Shown one piece after another: positions 6,925 to 15,847 of a DNA stretch of 64,000 nt. Under the pieces are notes generated by a model. It had not been told where the DNA came from and did no database searches. It saw only the letters and a program-made list of their open reading frames with translations. The position numbers and the translations under genes were made by a program. The stretch covers positions 992,001 to 1,056,000 of the forward strand of contig NZ_FRBX01000001.1 in NCBI RefSeq assembly GCF_900142715.1, in the 5' to 3' direction. Positions within the stretch are counted from its first letter, which is position 1; each line of letters opens with the position of its first letter. This DNA is from Flavobacterium pectinovorum. Lineage in GTDB: Bacteria; Bacteroidota; Bacteroidia; Flavobacteriales; Flavobacteriaceae.

Positions 6925-9900
6925 TTAATTGAAAGGAAGATAAATAATCATGTTTGTTCCTTCGTTAGCCTTACTTGAAACTTTTATAAAGCCGTGATGA
7001 TTGTTGACAATTTTTTGTACCAAAGTCAGTCCAAGACCGCTGCCGCTGTATTGATCGCTATTATGCAATCTGTAAAAAGGTTCAAAAATTTTAGTTTCAT
7101 AATTTTCAGCAATACCAATTCCGTTATCCATAACACAAATCTTGACATAATGTGTCTGGAGATTTCCTCCGGCTTCGGTTATTTCTTCATTTGTAGGCTG
7201 TTGCGAAATTATTTTTATTTCAGGAACAACATTTTCTTTGGTATATTTAATTGAATTTGAAATTAAATTGGTAAACAACTGCTGTATTTGATAAGGAATA
7301 ACAGTCAATTGCGGAATTGGATCTGTGATGACAATCGCATTTTTCTCTGCAATTACATCTTTCATATCATTAATTGTTTTCTTTAAAAGTAAGTTTATAT
7401 CGGTCTTTTTAAATTCTTTTTCAATAAAATTAATTCTCGAATAATTGATCAAATCGGTAATTAACTGACTCATATTGTTTACCGAAAACAAAACGCGTTC
7501 TAAATTATGTCTGCCGCTTTCGGATAAGTTCTTTTCCGTATCAAAAACTCTTTTGCAGAACATATTAATTTTTCGCAGCGGTTCCTGTAAATCATGACTT
7601 GCAGCAGAGGTAAACAATTCTAACTGTTTGTTATATCTTTCTAATTCTTCATTTTTAGTTTTGAGTAATTCATTTGTGACACTTAAATCTGTAATATCTT
7701 CGAGTGCCAAAAGAATCATTCCTTCTGGTTTTGAATTTATAATCTTACGGGCATTTACCATCAATACTTTTTTGCCAATTCCCGAACAAAAGGTATCAAC
7801 CTTATAATCTTCAATAATGTTTTTTTCTTCCAGCATTGTAAAGATAAGTTCTTTAAATTCAGGAATATCCCATTGACAGTCTCCAATTTCAAAAAAGGAA
7901 TGATCCTCGGTTTCTGCTTCTGTTGTTTGAAAATATTTGTAAAAAGCAGGATTGGCACTTTTTATAATAAAATCCTTATCGATAATAAGCAAAGGCTCGC
8001 GAATTGTTTTTACAATCGATTCAGAATAATTGCGTGTCGAAATAAGCTGTTCCTGACGATCCATAAGTTCATCATTTACACACATTAATTCTTCATTATT
8101 CGACTGAAGTTCTTCTGTAGAAGTCTCCAGTTCTTCATTCATTGCCTGAAGTTCTTCGGTACTGCTTAATAATTCTTCGTTTGTAGTCTGCAGTTCTTCA
8201 AAAGCAGTCTGTTGTTCTTCGGTAACGCGTTTAATGTCTTCGCGCATCTGATTAAGCTCTTTTTCCAGTTCCTTAATTCGTTGCTTATCAGATGTACTTG
8301 AACTTAATTTTGCATCATTGTCAATTTCCGGAACAGGTTTTTTATGAAAAAGAACCATCAAATGCAAATCATCATAAGGAAGCGTAAGTATCTCAAAAGA
8401 AGCCAGATAATCCTGATCCTTAACTTTGATATTTTCTTTTATGAGGTTTTCCTTTTCTTTTTTTACTTTCAAAAGTGCATTACGAAGTTCAAAGCTAATG
8501 CCTTCACGTGCCATTTTTAGAATATTAAAATTCGGTTTTCCCGGAGAAGGCAATAAAAACGGACTTGTATCTCCATGAAAATGAACAATTTCTGAATGCT
8601 CGTTTATGATAACACTTGCCGGCGTGTATTTTGAAAATAAAATATCTGAAGCTATTTTTTTAAAATCGGTTTCCGGGACATTTTTTACGTCGTGGTTCGT
8701 CGTTTTTTCGCGCGCAGTAATATGTGCAGGCTTAAATACTTCAGGTACATAACGTCCGGGAGCAAATTTACGTGTGTATATTTTTTCATGTTTGCCTACA
8801 TTTTCAAATAAATTTGCAGCATTGTTTGCGGTCTCTGATTTTCCAAGAAATAAAAAACCTTTTTCTTTTAAGGAATAATGAAAAGAACTCAATACTTTAT
8901 TTTGTAAAAACGGATCAAAATATATTAAAACATTTCGGCATGAAACCAAATCGATTCTGGCAAAAGGCGGATCTTTTATAAAATTGTGAACAGCAAAAAT
9001 GCACATATCACGAATTACCTTATTGATATGATAATGCCCATCTCTTTTTGTAAAATAATTGTGCAGTCTCATTTCAGAAATTTGCTGTACATCCTGGGGC
9101 GTATATAAGGCTGCTCTGGCTTTTGCAATGCATTTTTCGGAAATATCCGAAGCAAAAATCTGAACTCTGACTTCTTTAAGGTTGTTTTGAGATAAGTATT
9201 CATGAAGACAGATCGCCAATGAATACGCTTCTTCTCCAGAAGCACATCCTGCCACCCAGATCCTTAAATTATTGTTTACAATATTATTGATTAGCTGAGG
9301 AAATACCAGAGTAGGCAAGGTCTCAAAGTATTTTTCGTCTCTGAAAAAATACGTAACCGGAATCAGGAAATCGTTAAAAAGCGCATCCTGTTCGTTTTTA
9401 TCATTTCGAAGAATATTGTAATAATCCTGCATGGTTTCTCTTCTTAAAATAACCATTCTGCGGGCAATACGTCTTCTTATTGTAGGCTGTTTGTAATGAC
9501 GAAAATCATTTCCGGTTCTTAAAAACACCAGATTTATAATTTGATTGAGAATGTCTTCTTCCTCTTTTGGAATATGTTCTTGCTCGCTGTAAGCATGATT
9601 GGTAATATAACTTTTGCGAATTTCGATTAATTGGGAAGCAATTTGTTCAGGAGCAAGTATGTAATCGATCACATCGGCATCTATGGCACTTTGCGGCATT
9701 CCTTTAAAAGCAGCAGTTTCAGGCTCCTGCGCAATTGTTACTCCGCCAAATTCTTTTATTTTTTTTAACCCAATCGTACCGTCAAAAGCGGTTCCGGAAA
9801 GTATTACCCCAATGGCAAAACTTTTATGTACCTGCGCAAGCGATTCAAAAAAGATATCAATGCTTTTATTTGTTTTATCACTGCGTGTTCTTTTGTAGAG

Positions 9901-10209
9901 TTTTAAAACTCCGTCTTCGGCAATTAAATTATTGCTTTCCGGGATAATATAAATATGATTGGGAGCCAGGTTAATGTCATTAACAATCTCATGAACCGGT
10001 ATTTTAGAGTGCTGGGCTAATATTTCGGTTAAATTACTAGGATAATCCGATGATAAATGCTGTACAATAACATAAGCCATTCCGGAATTTTCGGGTATGG
10101 TTTTAAGTACTTTTTTAAAGGCATCCAAACCTCCGGCTGAGGCTCCTATACCAACTACGGGAAAATCCTGAGTTGTTTTTTTTGGGCGTGTATTATCAGG
10201 AATATTCAT
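6925..10209 (-). CDS. CheB-CheR-PAS-histidine kinase fusion
   Basis: A 1094-aa fusion. Residues 15-190 form a CheB methylesterase domain with the triad Ser24 (GASAGG), His51 (QHLS) and Asp143 (FDG), but no receiver domain in front. Next is a CheR methyltransferase (about 215-480) with the SAM loop VAGCASGEEAYS and SCRNVLIYF. A long coiled coil of repeated EELxxxNEEL units follows (about 650-740), then a PAS domain and a histidine kinase with His872 in AASHDLQEPLRK and ATPase boxes DNGIGI and GSGLGL. No chemoreceptor or CheA gene is nearby, so it probably signals in a stress pathway rather than in chemotaxis. It ends at a terminator shared with the receiver gene. Confidence 0.93.
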   Translation of the reverse strand: MNIPDNTRPKKTTQDFPVVGIGASAGGLDAFKKVLKTIPENSGMAYVIVQHLSSDYPSNLTEILAQHSKIPVHEIVNDINLAPNHIYIIPESNNLIAEDGVLKLYKRTRSDKTNKSIDIFFESLAQVHKSFAIGVILSGTAFDGTIGLKKIKEFGGVTIAQEPETAAFKGMPQSAIDADVIDYILAPEQIASQLIEIRKSYITNHAYSEQEHIPKEEEDILNQIINLVFLRTGNDFRHYKQPTIRRRIARRMVILRRETMQDYYNILRNDKNEQDALFNDFLIPVTYFFRDEKYFETLPTLVFPQLINNIVNNNLRIWVAGCASGEEAYSLAICLHEYLSQNNLKEVRVQIFASDISEKCIAKARAALYTPQDVQQISEMRLHNYFTKRDGHYHINKVIRDMCIFAVHNFIKDPPFARIDLVSCRNVLIYFDPFLQNKVLSSFHYSLKEKGFLFLGKSETANNAANLFENVGKHEKIYTRKFAPGRYVPEVFKPAHITAREKTTNHDVKNVPETDFKKIASDILFSKYTPASVIINEHSEIVHFHGDTSPFLLPSPGKPNFNILKMAREGISFELRNALLKVKKEKENLIKENIKVKDQDYLASFEILTLPYDDLHLMVLFHKKPVPEIDNDAKLSSSTSDKQRIKELEKELNQMREDIKRVTEEQQTAFEELQTTNEELLSSTEELQAMNEELETSTEELQSNNEELMCVNDELMDRQEQLISTRNYSESIVKTIREPLLIIDKDFIIKSANPAFYKYFQTTEAETEDHSFFEIGDCQWDIPEFKELIFTMLEEKNIIEDYKVDTFCSGIGKKVLMVNARKIINSKPEGMILLALEDITDLSVTNELLKTKNEELERYNKQLELFTSAASHDLQEPLRKINMFCKRVFDTEKNLSESGRHNLERVLFSVNNMSQLITDLINYSRINFIEKEFKKTDINLLLKKTINDMKDVIAEKNAIVITDPIPQLTVIPYQIQQLFTNLISNSIKYTKENVVPEIKIISQQPTNEEITEAGGNLQTHYVKICVMDNGIGIAENYETKIFEPFYRLHNSDQYSGSGLGLTLVQKIVNNHHGFIKVSSKANEGTNMIIYLPFN

Positions 10210-10407
10210 AAAAACATATGTATTAATATGATAAAGGTATGAATCCTTTTACAATTAAAAAAGGAATGCATGAAGTGGAAATCTTATAAAAATGAAAACT
10301 TTAAAATATAAGCAGGAGTTATAATTCTTTATAAAATTTGTACATGTAAGCTTAATTACAAAATGTAAATAGTTTATAATCAAATTATTAATTGTAAAAT
10401 CTATATT

Positions 10408-10719
10408 ATGAAAAATTTATTTTTAACATGTGCAATGATTATGTTTCTAGGAAGTGCAGCTATGGCACAAGATACCCAGAAAAAAAAGCAATCTAAAAGT
10501 ACGACAGATACTACTACCGTACAAAAGACGAATAAAAAGAGTACAACGACTTATAAAAATGATCCTGCCCATAAGGAGCATACAGATAAGTCTAAAACAA
10601 CAAGTCCTTCTACTCCCAATTCTACAATACCCAGAGATACCACAAAACCCGGATATGGAACTGGTTCAGGAAGTGATGGCGGCGTAGGAACAGGAACTGA
10701 TACAAAAAAGAAACCATAA
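10408..10719 (+). CDS. Secreted Lys/Thr-rich protein of unknown function
   Basis: A 103-aa protein with a clear signal peptide (MKNLFLTCAMIMFLGSAAMA, cleavage before Gln21). The mature part is low-complexity: Lys, Thr and Ser with a Pro/Gly-rich end (GYGTGSGSDGG), hence probably disordered in the periplasm. No domain recognised. It is monocistronic, with a terminator just beyond the stop codon that is shared with a small lipoprotein gene on the opposite strand. Codon use is like its neighbours. Confidence 0.7.
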   Translation: MKNLFLTCAMIMFLGSAAMAQDTQKKKQSKSTTDTTTVQKTNKKSTTTYKNDPAHKEHTDKSKTTSPSTPNSTIPRDTTKPGYGTGSGSDGGVGTGTDTKKKP

Positions 10720-10735
10720 TGAAAAACTGAAGATG

Positions 10736-10763
10736 AAAAAGCCTGTATATTTACAGGCTTTTT
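10736..10763. terminator. Bidirectional rho-independent terminator
   Basis: AAAAAGCCTGTA, short loop, TACAGGCTTTTT. It lies between the convergent 103-aa gene and the 58-aa lipoprotein gene. Confidence 0.88.
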
Positions 10764-10765
10764 AT

Positions 10766-10942
10766 TTAATCAATATCCAGGTTTAAAGAATCCTGATGTT
10801 TTATTATTGCGGCTTCTTTTTTGTTTTTGTTTTGGTTTTGGTCCCTTCTTAGATCTTCGTCGTCACAATAACCGCTGCAATAGATGTTTAGAAACGAAAT
10901 AGCAATAATAAAAAAGATAAGTTTTAAGTTTAAATGTTTCAT
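10766..10942 (-). CDS. Small lipoprotein (58 aa)
   Basis: Found by reading the gap: an ATG frame of 58 codons on the minus strand ending in TAA two bases from the terminator stem. The N-terminus MKHLNLKLIFFIIAISFLNI is a basic then hydrophobic signal, followed by YCSG, a lipobox-like site with Cys22 as the probable lipidated residue. The short mature part is polar (DDEDLRRDQNQNKNKKEAA). On the minus strand a possible -7 box TATTTTTG lies at 10989-10982, about 40 bp before the start. Function unknown. A lipobox plus correct distance to the terminator makes chance unlikely. Confidence 0.6.
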   Translation of the reverse strand: MKHLNLKLIFFIIAISFLNIYCSGYCDDEDLRRDQNQNKNKKEAAIIKHQDSLNLDID

Positions 10943-11056
10943 TTTGTTTGATTTTTATGGGTTTATTTTTAAGGATTAAAACAAAAATATAAGTGGCAAT
11001 AACTCCGGGTTTACATAATTTTTTCAGATCGTTACATAATTTCTATGTTCAGGTCT

Positions 11057-11455
11057 TTAAAACAGGATTTTATGTTCTTCTTCAGACGTTTCAATTTGTT
11101 TGATTTCGACTTTTTCTTTCTTAATTGCCTGTCTCAATAAACCAAAAAGACTCATATAAACATTGGCAACAAAAACCAATGCAAAACCGGCAATAATATA
11201 ACCGCGCCAATCGTCGATTAAAAGTTTATAATCACATAAAGCAATAAAAAATATAGTGACATAATGACTAAAACAATATTCGCAGGTAAAAAGATAAAAG
11301 GCTTTTCTAACTAAGATTGTGCGGCCATTTTGAGAACGTTTTACACACCATTCTCGTGGTTCCTTAAAAATTTCTTCATGAGTTACAGTCCACGCAATGC
11401 ATGATATGGGAATGGCAAGAATAAAAAGCCAGACAATTTGAGTTGTAATATCCAT
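11057..11455 (-). CDS. Membrane protein with a CxxC motif, unknown function
   Basis: A 132-aa protein with about three membrane segments: residues 5-23, about 68-84 (FFIALCDYKLL flank) and about 87-108 (GYIIAGFALVFVANVY). A polar loop after the first holds Trp/Cys (EWCVKRSQNGRTILVRKAF), and FTCEYCFSHYV gives a CxxC followed by His, which may bind metal. The C-terminus is charged and cytosolic (KKEKVEIKQIETSEEE). It has some resemblance to small DUF1360-like membrane proteins, but the match is not certain. It is monocistronic, divergent from nothing obvious, with 100-200 bp gaps on both sides. Confidence 0.65.
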   Translation of the reverse strand: MDITTQIVWLFILAIPISCIAWTVTHEEIFKEPREWCVKRSQNGRTILVRKAFYLFTCEYCFSHYVTIFFIALCDYKLLIDDWRGYIIAGFALVFVANVYMSLFGLLRQAIKKEKVEIKQIETSEEEHKILF

Positions 11456-11565
11456 GTTTGTATGTTTTAGATTAACTTGTATGAAATCAATCTTTTAAAG
11501 TTACAATTCGTCCTGTTTTTTGCCTTTATATAGTTTTCTGTTAATTTTACAGAATTCCGCATACC

Positions 11566-11598
11566 AAAAAGCCGTTACATATTTAAATATAACGGCTT
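11566..11598 (-). terminator. Rho-independent terminator for the acidic protein gene
   Basis: AAGCCGTTA and TAACGGCTT arms enclose CATATTTAAATA. On the minus strand the stem is followed by T residues, 28 bp after the stop codon of the gene at 11626-12030. Confidence 0.75.
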
Positions 11599-11625
11599 AC
11601 AGTTTACAATTTTTTTGGCATTATG

Positions 11626-12030
11626 TTATTCGCGCGGATGGATTTCGTGAAAATGTTCGTCATTTTCTTCTAGTTTTTCATTTTCGTTGTTGTCAAGATC
11701 TCCATCCTTTTCAATTTCCTGATCCAGATTTTCTTCGTTGCGTTCCGGATTATCGTTTGTAGACAAGTCGTCTTCATCAATCACACGTTCCTCATTCGGA
11801 ATATTTTCATTTCGGTTAAAATCATTTGTTTCATGATTTACATCATGCAGCTCTTCATCTTTATATTGAAGGTCATCTTCTTTATATTGAAGATCATCTT
11901 CCTGATATTTATGTTTATCGTTATCAAATAAATCTTTTACCGAAGCATCATTATGTGTCTCTGTAATAGTATCGTCGTGGTGAAAATTACGTTCAACCTG
12001 TCCGTAATTTTTATTGTTTTCATTTTTCAT
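11626..12030 (-). CDS. Acidic low-complexity protein, YGxxxRNFH family member
   Basis: A 134-aa, strongly acidic protein dominated by Asp, Glu, Asn and His, with a tandem QEDDLQYKEDDLQYKDEEL repeat. The start at 12030 was chosen over an ATG 45 bp upstream because it gives MKNENNKNYGQVERNFHH, which aligns with MEIEKREDYGRRDRNFHN of the protein at 15163-15528. The shared element is YGxxxRNFH within the first 18 residues. No signal peptide or membrane segment; probably a disordered cytosolic protein. The two relatives flank catalase and the CinA-like gene, which suggests a stress role by inference. Confidence 0.65.
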   Translation of the reverse strand: MKNENNKNYGQVERNFHHDDTITETHNDASVKDLFDNDKHKYQEDDLQYKEDDLQYKDEELHDVNHETNDFNRNENIPNEERVIDEDDLSTNDNPERNEENLDQEIEKDGDLDNNENEKLEENDEHFHEIHPRE

Positions 12031-12395
12031 AGCAAGTAAAATTTGAAATTGTTTTAATTGATAAAGATTTCTCATAATCAGTGAAGAATGTTAATTCAGG
12101 TCTGTAAAAATGTTCTTTACAAAGCTACTATCGAAATCACTTTTACTTCTTACAGAAAAATCAATTGTATTTTCATAATTAACAGTTGATCTTTATTTTA
12201 TTCAATTCATACTTTATAGAAAATAAAGAAATTATTGTTTGATTATCAAATGTTTAAATATTGTAAGCTTTGTAAACAATCATGTAATGGCTTGGTTTTG
12301 TTTGTAAATTACTTTTGTTGAACGATCAACTGTCATTTGGCCAAATGAATCAGATCAAATCACGATACTACTTAAAAATATAAAACCCATTTAAA
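12031..12395. other. Intergenic region carrying the catalase promoter
   Basis: A 365-bp spacer between the divergent acidic protein gene and katE. Apart from the promoter-like sequence at 12292-12317 no gene, RNA or strong hairpin was seen. There is no obvious OxyR- or PerR-type dyad that can be called by eye. Confidence 0.5.
12292..12317 (+). promoter_or_regulatory. Candidate katE promoter
   Basis: TTG at 12292-12294, 15 bp, then TACTTTTG at 12310-12317, which fits the Bacteroidota -7 consensus TAnnTTTG. The spacing is a little short. It would start transcripts about 70 bp upstream of the katE ATG. Confidence 0.4.
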
Positions 12396-14552
12396 ATGAA
12401 AAATTCCACGCCAAACCAGGATCATCCAAATGATAAGGAAAGAGATCTGGATATCAATAAATCAAATGCCGAAAATCAGTTTCTTACCACAAACCAAGGG
12501 GTTAAAATAAATGACAATAATAATTCTGCCAAAGCCGGTGAAAGAGGTCCATCCTTATTAGAAGATTTTATTCTAAGAGAAAAAATCACCAATTTTGACC
12601 ATGAACGCATTCCAGAACGTATTGTACATGCCAGAGGCTCTGCAGCACACGGTTATTTTGAACTTTACAAACCATTAGACAAATATACTAAGGCGGGTTT
12701 TTTAAACGATACGAGTATTAAAACACCGGTTTTTGTTCGATTTTCTACAGTAGCGGGATCAAGAGGTTCTACAGATTTGGCACGTGATGTTCGCGGATTT
12801 GCCGTAAAATTTTATACACAGGAAGGAATTTTTGATTTGGTAGGAAATAATATGCCTGTATTTTTTATTCAGGATGCCATGAAGTTTCCCGATTTAATTC
12901 ATGCCGTAAAACCCGAACCGCATAACGAAATTCCCCAGGCGGCCTCTGCACACGATACTTTTTGGGATTTTATTTCGCTAATGCCAGAATCCATGCACAT
13001 GATTATGTGGGTAATGAGCGATCGCGCAATACCAAGAAGCCTGCGAATGATGGAAGGTTTTGGCGTACACACTTTTAGATTTGTAAATGATAAAAACGAA
13101 TCTCATTTTATAAAATTTCATTGGAAACCAAAATTAGGAACCCATAGTGTTTTATGGGATGAAGCACAAAAAATATCCGGTAAAAACTCTGATTTTCATA
13201 AACAGGATTTATGGGAAGCCATAGAATCTGGAAATTTCCCTGAATGGGAATTAGGAGTGCAGATTATTCCGGAAAAAGACGAACATATTTTTGATTTTGA
13301 TTTACTGGATCCCACAAAATTAGTTCCCGAAGAAATTGTTCCGTTAACAATTATTGGTAAAATGACATTAAATAAAAATCCTGATAATTTCTTTGCAGAG
13401 ACAGAACAGGTTGCTTTTCATCCCGGACATGTTGTTCCCGGAATTGATTTTACAAATGATCCTTTATTACAGGGACGTTTATTTTCTTATACAGATACGC
13501 AATTATCAAGATTAGGAAGCCCTAATTTTCATGAAATTCCCATTAACCGTACTATTGCACCAATGCACAATAATCAGCGTGACGGACATATGCGTCAGGA
13601 AATTGCAACGGGCAGAGTGAGTTATCACCCAAATTCATTAGGAGGCGGATGTCCGTTTCAGGCAAAAATAGACGAAGGAGGATTTGCAAGTTTTAATGAG
13701 CGAATCGATGCGCATAAAGTTCGCGACAGAAGTGCCAGTTTTTCAGATCATTTTAGCCAGGCAACGCTTTTTTACCAAAGCCAGACCGATACAGAACAAG
13801 AACATATTATTAAAGCTTTGACTTTTGAATTAGGAAAAGTAGAAACAGTAGCCATTAGAGAAAGAATGCTTGGTTTATTATCAAGAGTAGATCCTATTTT
13901 GGTAAGCAAAGTATCGAAATGTTTAGGTTTAAAAGTACCAAAAGAACTCGAAAAACCTATTAATCATGGAGTAGGAGCAGATGCCGATCCTAATAAACAC
14001 GAGCCGACTTTTGTAAAAAGACCAACAGAAACTTCAGATTCCTTAAGTATTTTAAAAAGTGAAACCGGTAAAGATTCTATTGTAACAAGACAAATCGCTT
14101 TTTTATGTGCAGATGGCGTAAATGCGGCATCAGTAAACAATATGAAAGCAGCTTTAAAAAAGGCCGGGGCGGTTGTAAAAATTATAGCGCCGCATTTAGG
14201 ATCCATAGTTTCTGAAGATGATTCGGAAATTCCGGTTGATCAAAGTTACCTAACGGCAGCTTCTGTACTTTTTGATGCCGTGTTTGTACCTGCCGGAAAA
14301 GGAATTCTGGATCTAAAAAACAATGGCGATGTCAAAGAATTTCTTACCGATGCTTACAAACATTGCAAGTTTATTGCCGCCGAAGGTCAGGGAATAGAGA
14401 TACTTCCGTTTGTTAATAATAATGATTCAGAAAAACCTATTAGAGATGTTGGTATTTTGGTAAGCGATCAAATAGGCGATGAATATCTATCGGCTTCTTT
14501 TATTAATGCATTGGCCAACCACCGTTTTTGGGAAAGAGAAGCGAATTTGTAA
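12396..14552 (+). CDS. katE: Large-subunit (clade 2) catalase
   Basis: Heme catalase of 718 aa, the HPII size class; it converts hydrogen peroxide to water and oxygen in the cytosol. The core holds distal His78 (RIVHARGSAAHG), Asn151 (GNNMPVF) and proximal heme ligand Tyr365 in RLFSYTDTQ. After about residue 560 there is the extra C-terminal domain with a class I glutamine amidotransferase/DJ-1-like fold (IAFLCADGVNAAS, AVFVPAGKG) found only in large-subunit catalases. The N-terminal extension of about 50 residues is also typical. The CinA-like gene follows after 61 bp and may be co-transcribed. Confidence 0.95.
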   Translation: MKNSTPNQDHPNDKERDLDINKSNAENQFLTTNQGVKINDNNNSAKAGERGPSLLEDFILREKITNFDHERIPERIVHARGSAAHGYFELYKPLDKYTKAGFLNDTSIKTPVFVRFSTVAGSRGSTDLARDVRGFAVKFYTQEGIFDLVGNNMPVFFIQDAMKFPDLIHAVKPEPHNEIPQAASAHDTFWDFISLMPESMHMIMWVMSDRAIPRSLRMMEGFGVHTFRFVNDKNESHFIKFHWKPKLGTHSVLWDEAQKISGKNSDFHKQDLWEAIESGNFPEWELGVQIIPEKDEHIFDFDLLDPTKLVPEEIVPLTIIGKMTLNKNPDNFFAETEQVAFHPGHVVPGIDFTNDPLLQGRLFSYTDTQLSRLGSPNFHEIPINRTIAPMHNNQRDGHMRQEIATGRVSYHPNSLGGGCPFQAKIDEGGFASFNERIDAHKVRDRSASFSDHFSQATLFYQSQTDTEQEHIIKALTFELGKVETVAIRERMLGLLSRVDPILVSKVSKCLGLKVPKELEKPINHGVGADADPNKHEPTFVKRPTETSDSLSILKSETGKDSIVTRQIAFLCADGVNAASVNNMKAALKKAGAVVKIIAPHLGSIVSEDDSEIPVDQSYLTAASVLFDAVFVPAGKGILDLKNNGDVKEFLTDAYKHCKFIAAEGQGIEILPFVNNNDSEKPIRDVGILVSDQIGDEYLSASFINALANHRFWEREANL

Positions 14553-14613
14553 TTTACAGTAAACCGAAACTAAATTATTTTGACATGTAATAACTTTTAA
14601 ATGACTCAATAAT

Positions 14614-15093
14614 ATGCCAAGTGAAAAAGTAATACAGTGCTGCCAGGCACTAATAGAGAAAAAATGGACGATAAGTTTTGTAGAAAGCGCATCGGGAGGA
14701 AAACTGTGTAATGAATTTTCTACAGTTATTAATTCAGGACAAATCTTAATTGGAGGCCTGGTTTGTTATCATGTATCGATGAAAGAAGATTTACTTTTGA
14801 TACCAAAGGGAACTATTGAACAACACACAGCGGAATCTGCCATTGTAACAAAATTAATGGCGCAGAATTTCCATCGTTTTGTTACTTCGGATATTTGTGT
14901 GGCCTTAACAGGGTTAGCAAGTCCAGGAGGAAGCGAAACTCCCTCAAAGCCCGTTGGAACTATTTTTGTAGATATTATTTTTCCGGATAAAGAAATAGCA
15001 AAAAGATTTAAATTCGATGGAAATCCGGAACAAATTATCGCACAGGCCGTAGATGCAGTCGCAAATTTGGTCTATGAAGAGACTCAGCTTTAA
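14614..15093 (+). CDS. CinA family protein (PncC-like nicotinamide-nucleotide amidase)
   Basis: A 159-aa stand-alone CinA C-terminal domain. Such proteins deamidate NMN to nicotinic acid mononucleotide in NAD recycling. The active-site region, normally AESCTGG, reads VESASGG here: the catalytic Ser is kept and Cys is changed to Ala. The later motifs are present: GGLVCYHVSMK, ALTGLASPGG and KPVGTIFVDI. It lies 61 bp after katE, with a strong terminator after its stop, so the two may form a unit linking peroxide defence with NAD salvage. Whether the amidase is active is not provable from sequence. Confidence 0.85.
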   Translation: MPSEKVIQCCQALIEKKWTISFVESASGGKLCNEFSTVINSGQILIGGLVCYHVSMKEDLLLIPKGTIEQHTAESAIVTKLMAQNFHRFVTSDICVALTGLASPGGSETPSKPVGTIFVDIIFPDKEIAKRFKFDGNPEQIIAQAVDAVANLVYEETQL

Positions 15094-15109
15094 GAAGTTG
15101 TATAAAAAC

Positions 15110-15142
15110 AAAAAACCGTTAGTTTTTGCTAACGGTTTTTTT
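15110..15142. terminator. Bidirectional rho-independent terminator
   Basis: AAAAAACCGTTAG, T-rich loop, CTAACGGTTTTTTT, between the convergent CinA-like gene and the acidic protein gene. Confidence 0.88.
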
Positions 15143-15162
15143 ATGTTTTTTGAAGTAAAGTT

Positions 15163-15528
15163 TTATTCAACTCTAAATTTGCCATTTCCTGATAAATCTG
15201 CATCTCTAAACAAGTCTTCTTCTTCCTCTTCTTCATAAATATCATTTTCTTCTTCATCATAATAATCCTCAAGCTTTTGGTCAGCTTCTTCCTGATTTTC
15301 ATCATTCGTAATAGCATCGTCCTGATTGATGATTTTTTCTTCTTCATCAGGGTTTTTAGCAAATCTTGGGTGATGGCTATCTGTTTGGCTATAAATACTC
15401 AAATCATCTTCCAGGTCCCAATATCCTAACTCTTGTATGCTTCGTTCTCTGGCGCTAATTGTAACGTTCTCTGAATTATGAAAATTACGGTCGCGACGAC
15501 CGTAATCTTCTCTTTTTTCTATTTCCAT
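15163..15528 (-). CDS. Acidic low-complexity protein, YGxxxRNFH family member
   Basis: A 121-aa, highly acidic protein ending in long Glu/Asp runs (YDEEENDIYEEEEEEDLF) and a short DLSGNGKFRVE tail. The N-terminus MEIEKREDYGRRDRNFHN shares YGxxxRNFH with the protein at 11626-12030. No signal peptide or membrane segment. A small Ser/Lys-rich gene lies 18 bp upstream on the same strand, and the two could be translated from one message. Acidic paired with basic may mean a charge-balanced pair, but that is speculation. Function unknown. Confidence 0.65.
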   Translation of the reverse strand: MEIEKREDYGRRDRNFHNSENVTISARERSIQELGYWDLEDDLSIYSQTDSHHPRFAKNPDEEEKIINQDDAITNDENQEEADQKLEDYYDEEENDIYEEEEEEDLFRDADLSGNGKFRVE

Positions 15529-15546
15529 AATACTATTTTTATGAAA

Positions 15547-15684
15547 TTAATTTTTTTTAGAATTCGCTTTTTTGTCTGTTGCAGACTTTGCATTGCTTTT
15601 CGAAGTAGTAGATTTCATATCAGATTTTTTGTCCGACATTTTTGCACCTGTAGTGCTGCTGGTTTTGTGATTTGAAGTATTCAT
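15547..15684 (-). CDS. Small Ser/Thr/Lys-rich protein (45 aa)
   Basis: Found by reading the gap: ATG at 15684, 45 codons, TAA at 15549-15547. The sequence begins MNTSNHKTSSTTGAKMSD and is made almost entirely of Ser, Thr, Lys, Ala and Asn, with no hydrophobic segment. It ends 18 bp before the start codon of the acidic gene at 15163-15528. The composition resembles small basic, nucleic-acid-associated or desiccation-type proteins, but no family is recognised. It is short, so confidence is moderate. Confidence 0.5.
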   Translation of the reverse strand: MNTSNHKTSSTTGAKMSDKKSDMKSTTSKSNAKSATDKKANSKKN

Positions 15685-15790
15685 AATAATAAGGTTTAAA
15701 TAATTAATATTACAAATTTAACCGCTATGATTTTTAAATATTTACACAAAAATGCTTCATAATTTCATAATTTACAGGTTGTTATAAAAA

Positions 15791-15824
15791 AAGATGCACT
15801 TCAAAAATATATGAAGTGCATCTT
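15791..15824 (-). terminator. Rho-independent terminator of the degenerate kinase gene
   Basis: AAGATGCACTTCA, 8-nt loop, TGAAGTGCATCTT: perfect 13-bp arms with an A tract at 15785-15790 that gives a T tail on the minus strand. It lies just beyond the stop codon of the gene at 15848-16903. Confidence 0.88.
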
Positions 15825-15847
15825 GTTAAGTAATATTATTGTCTTAT

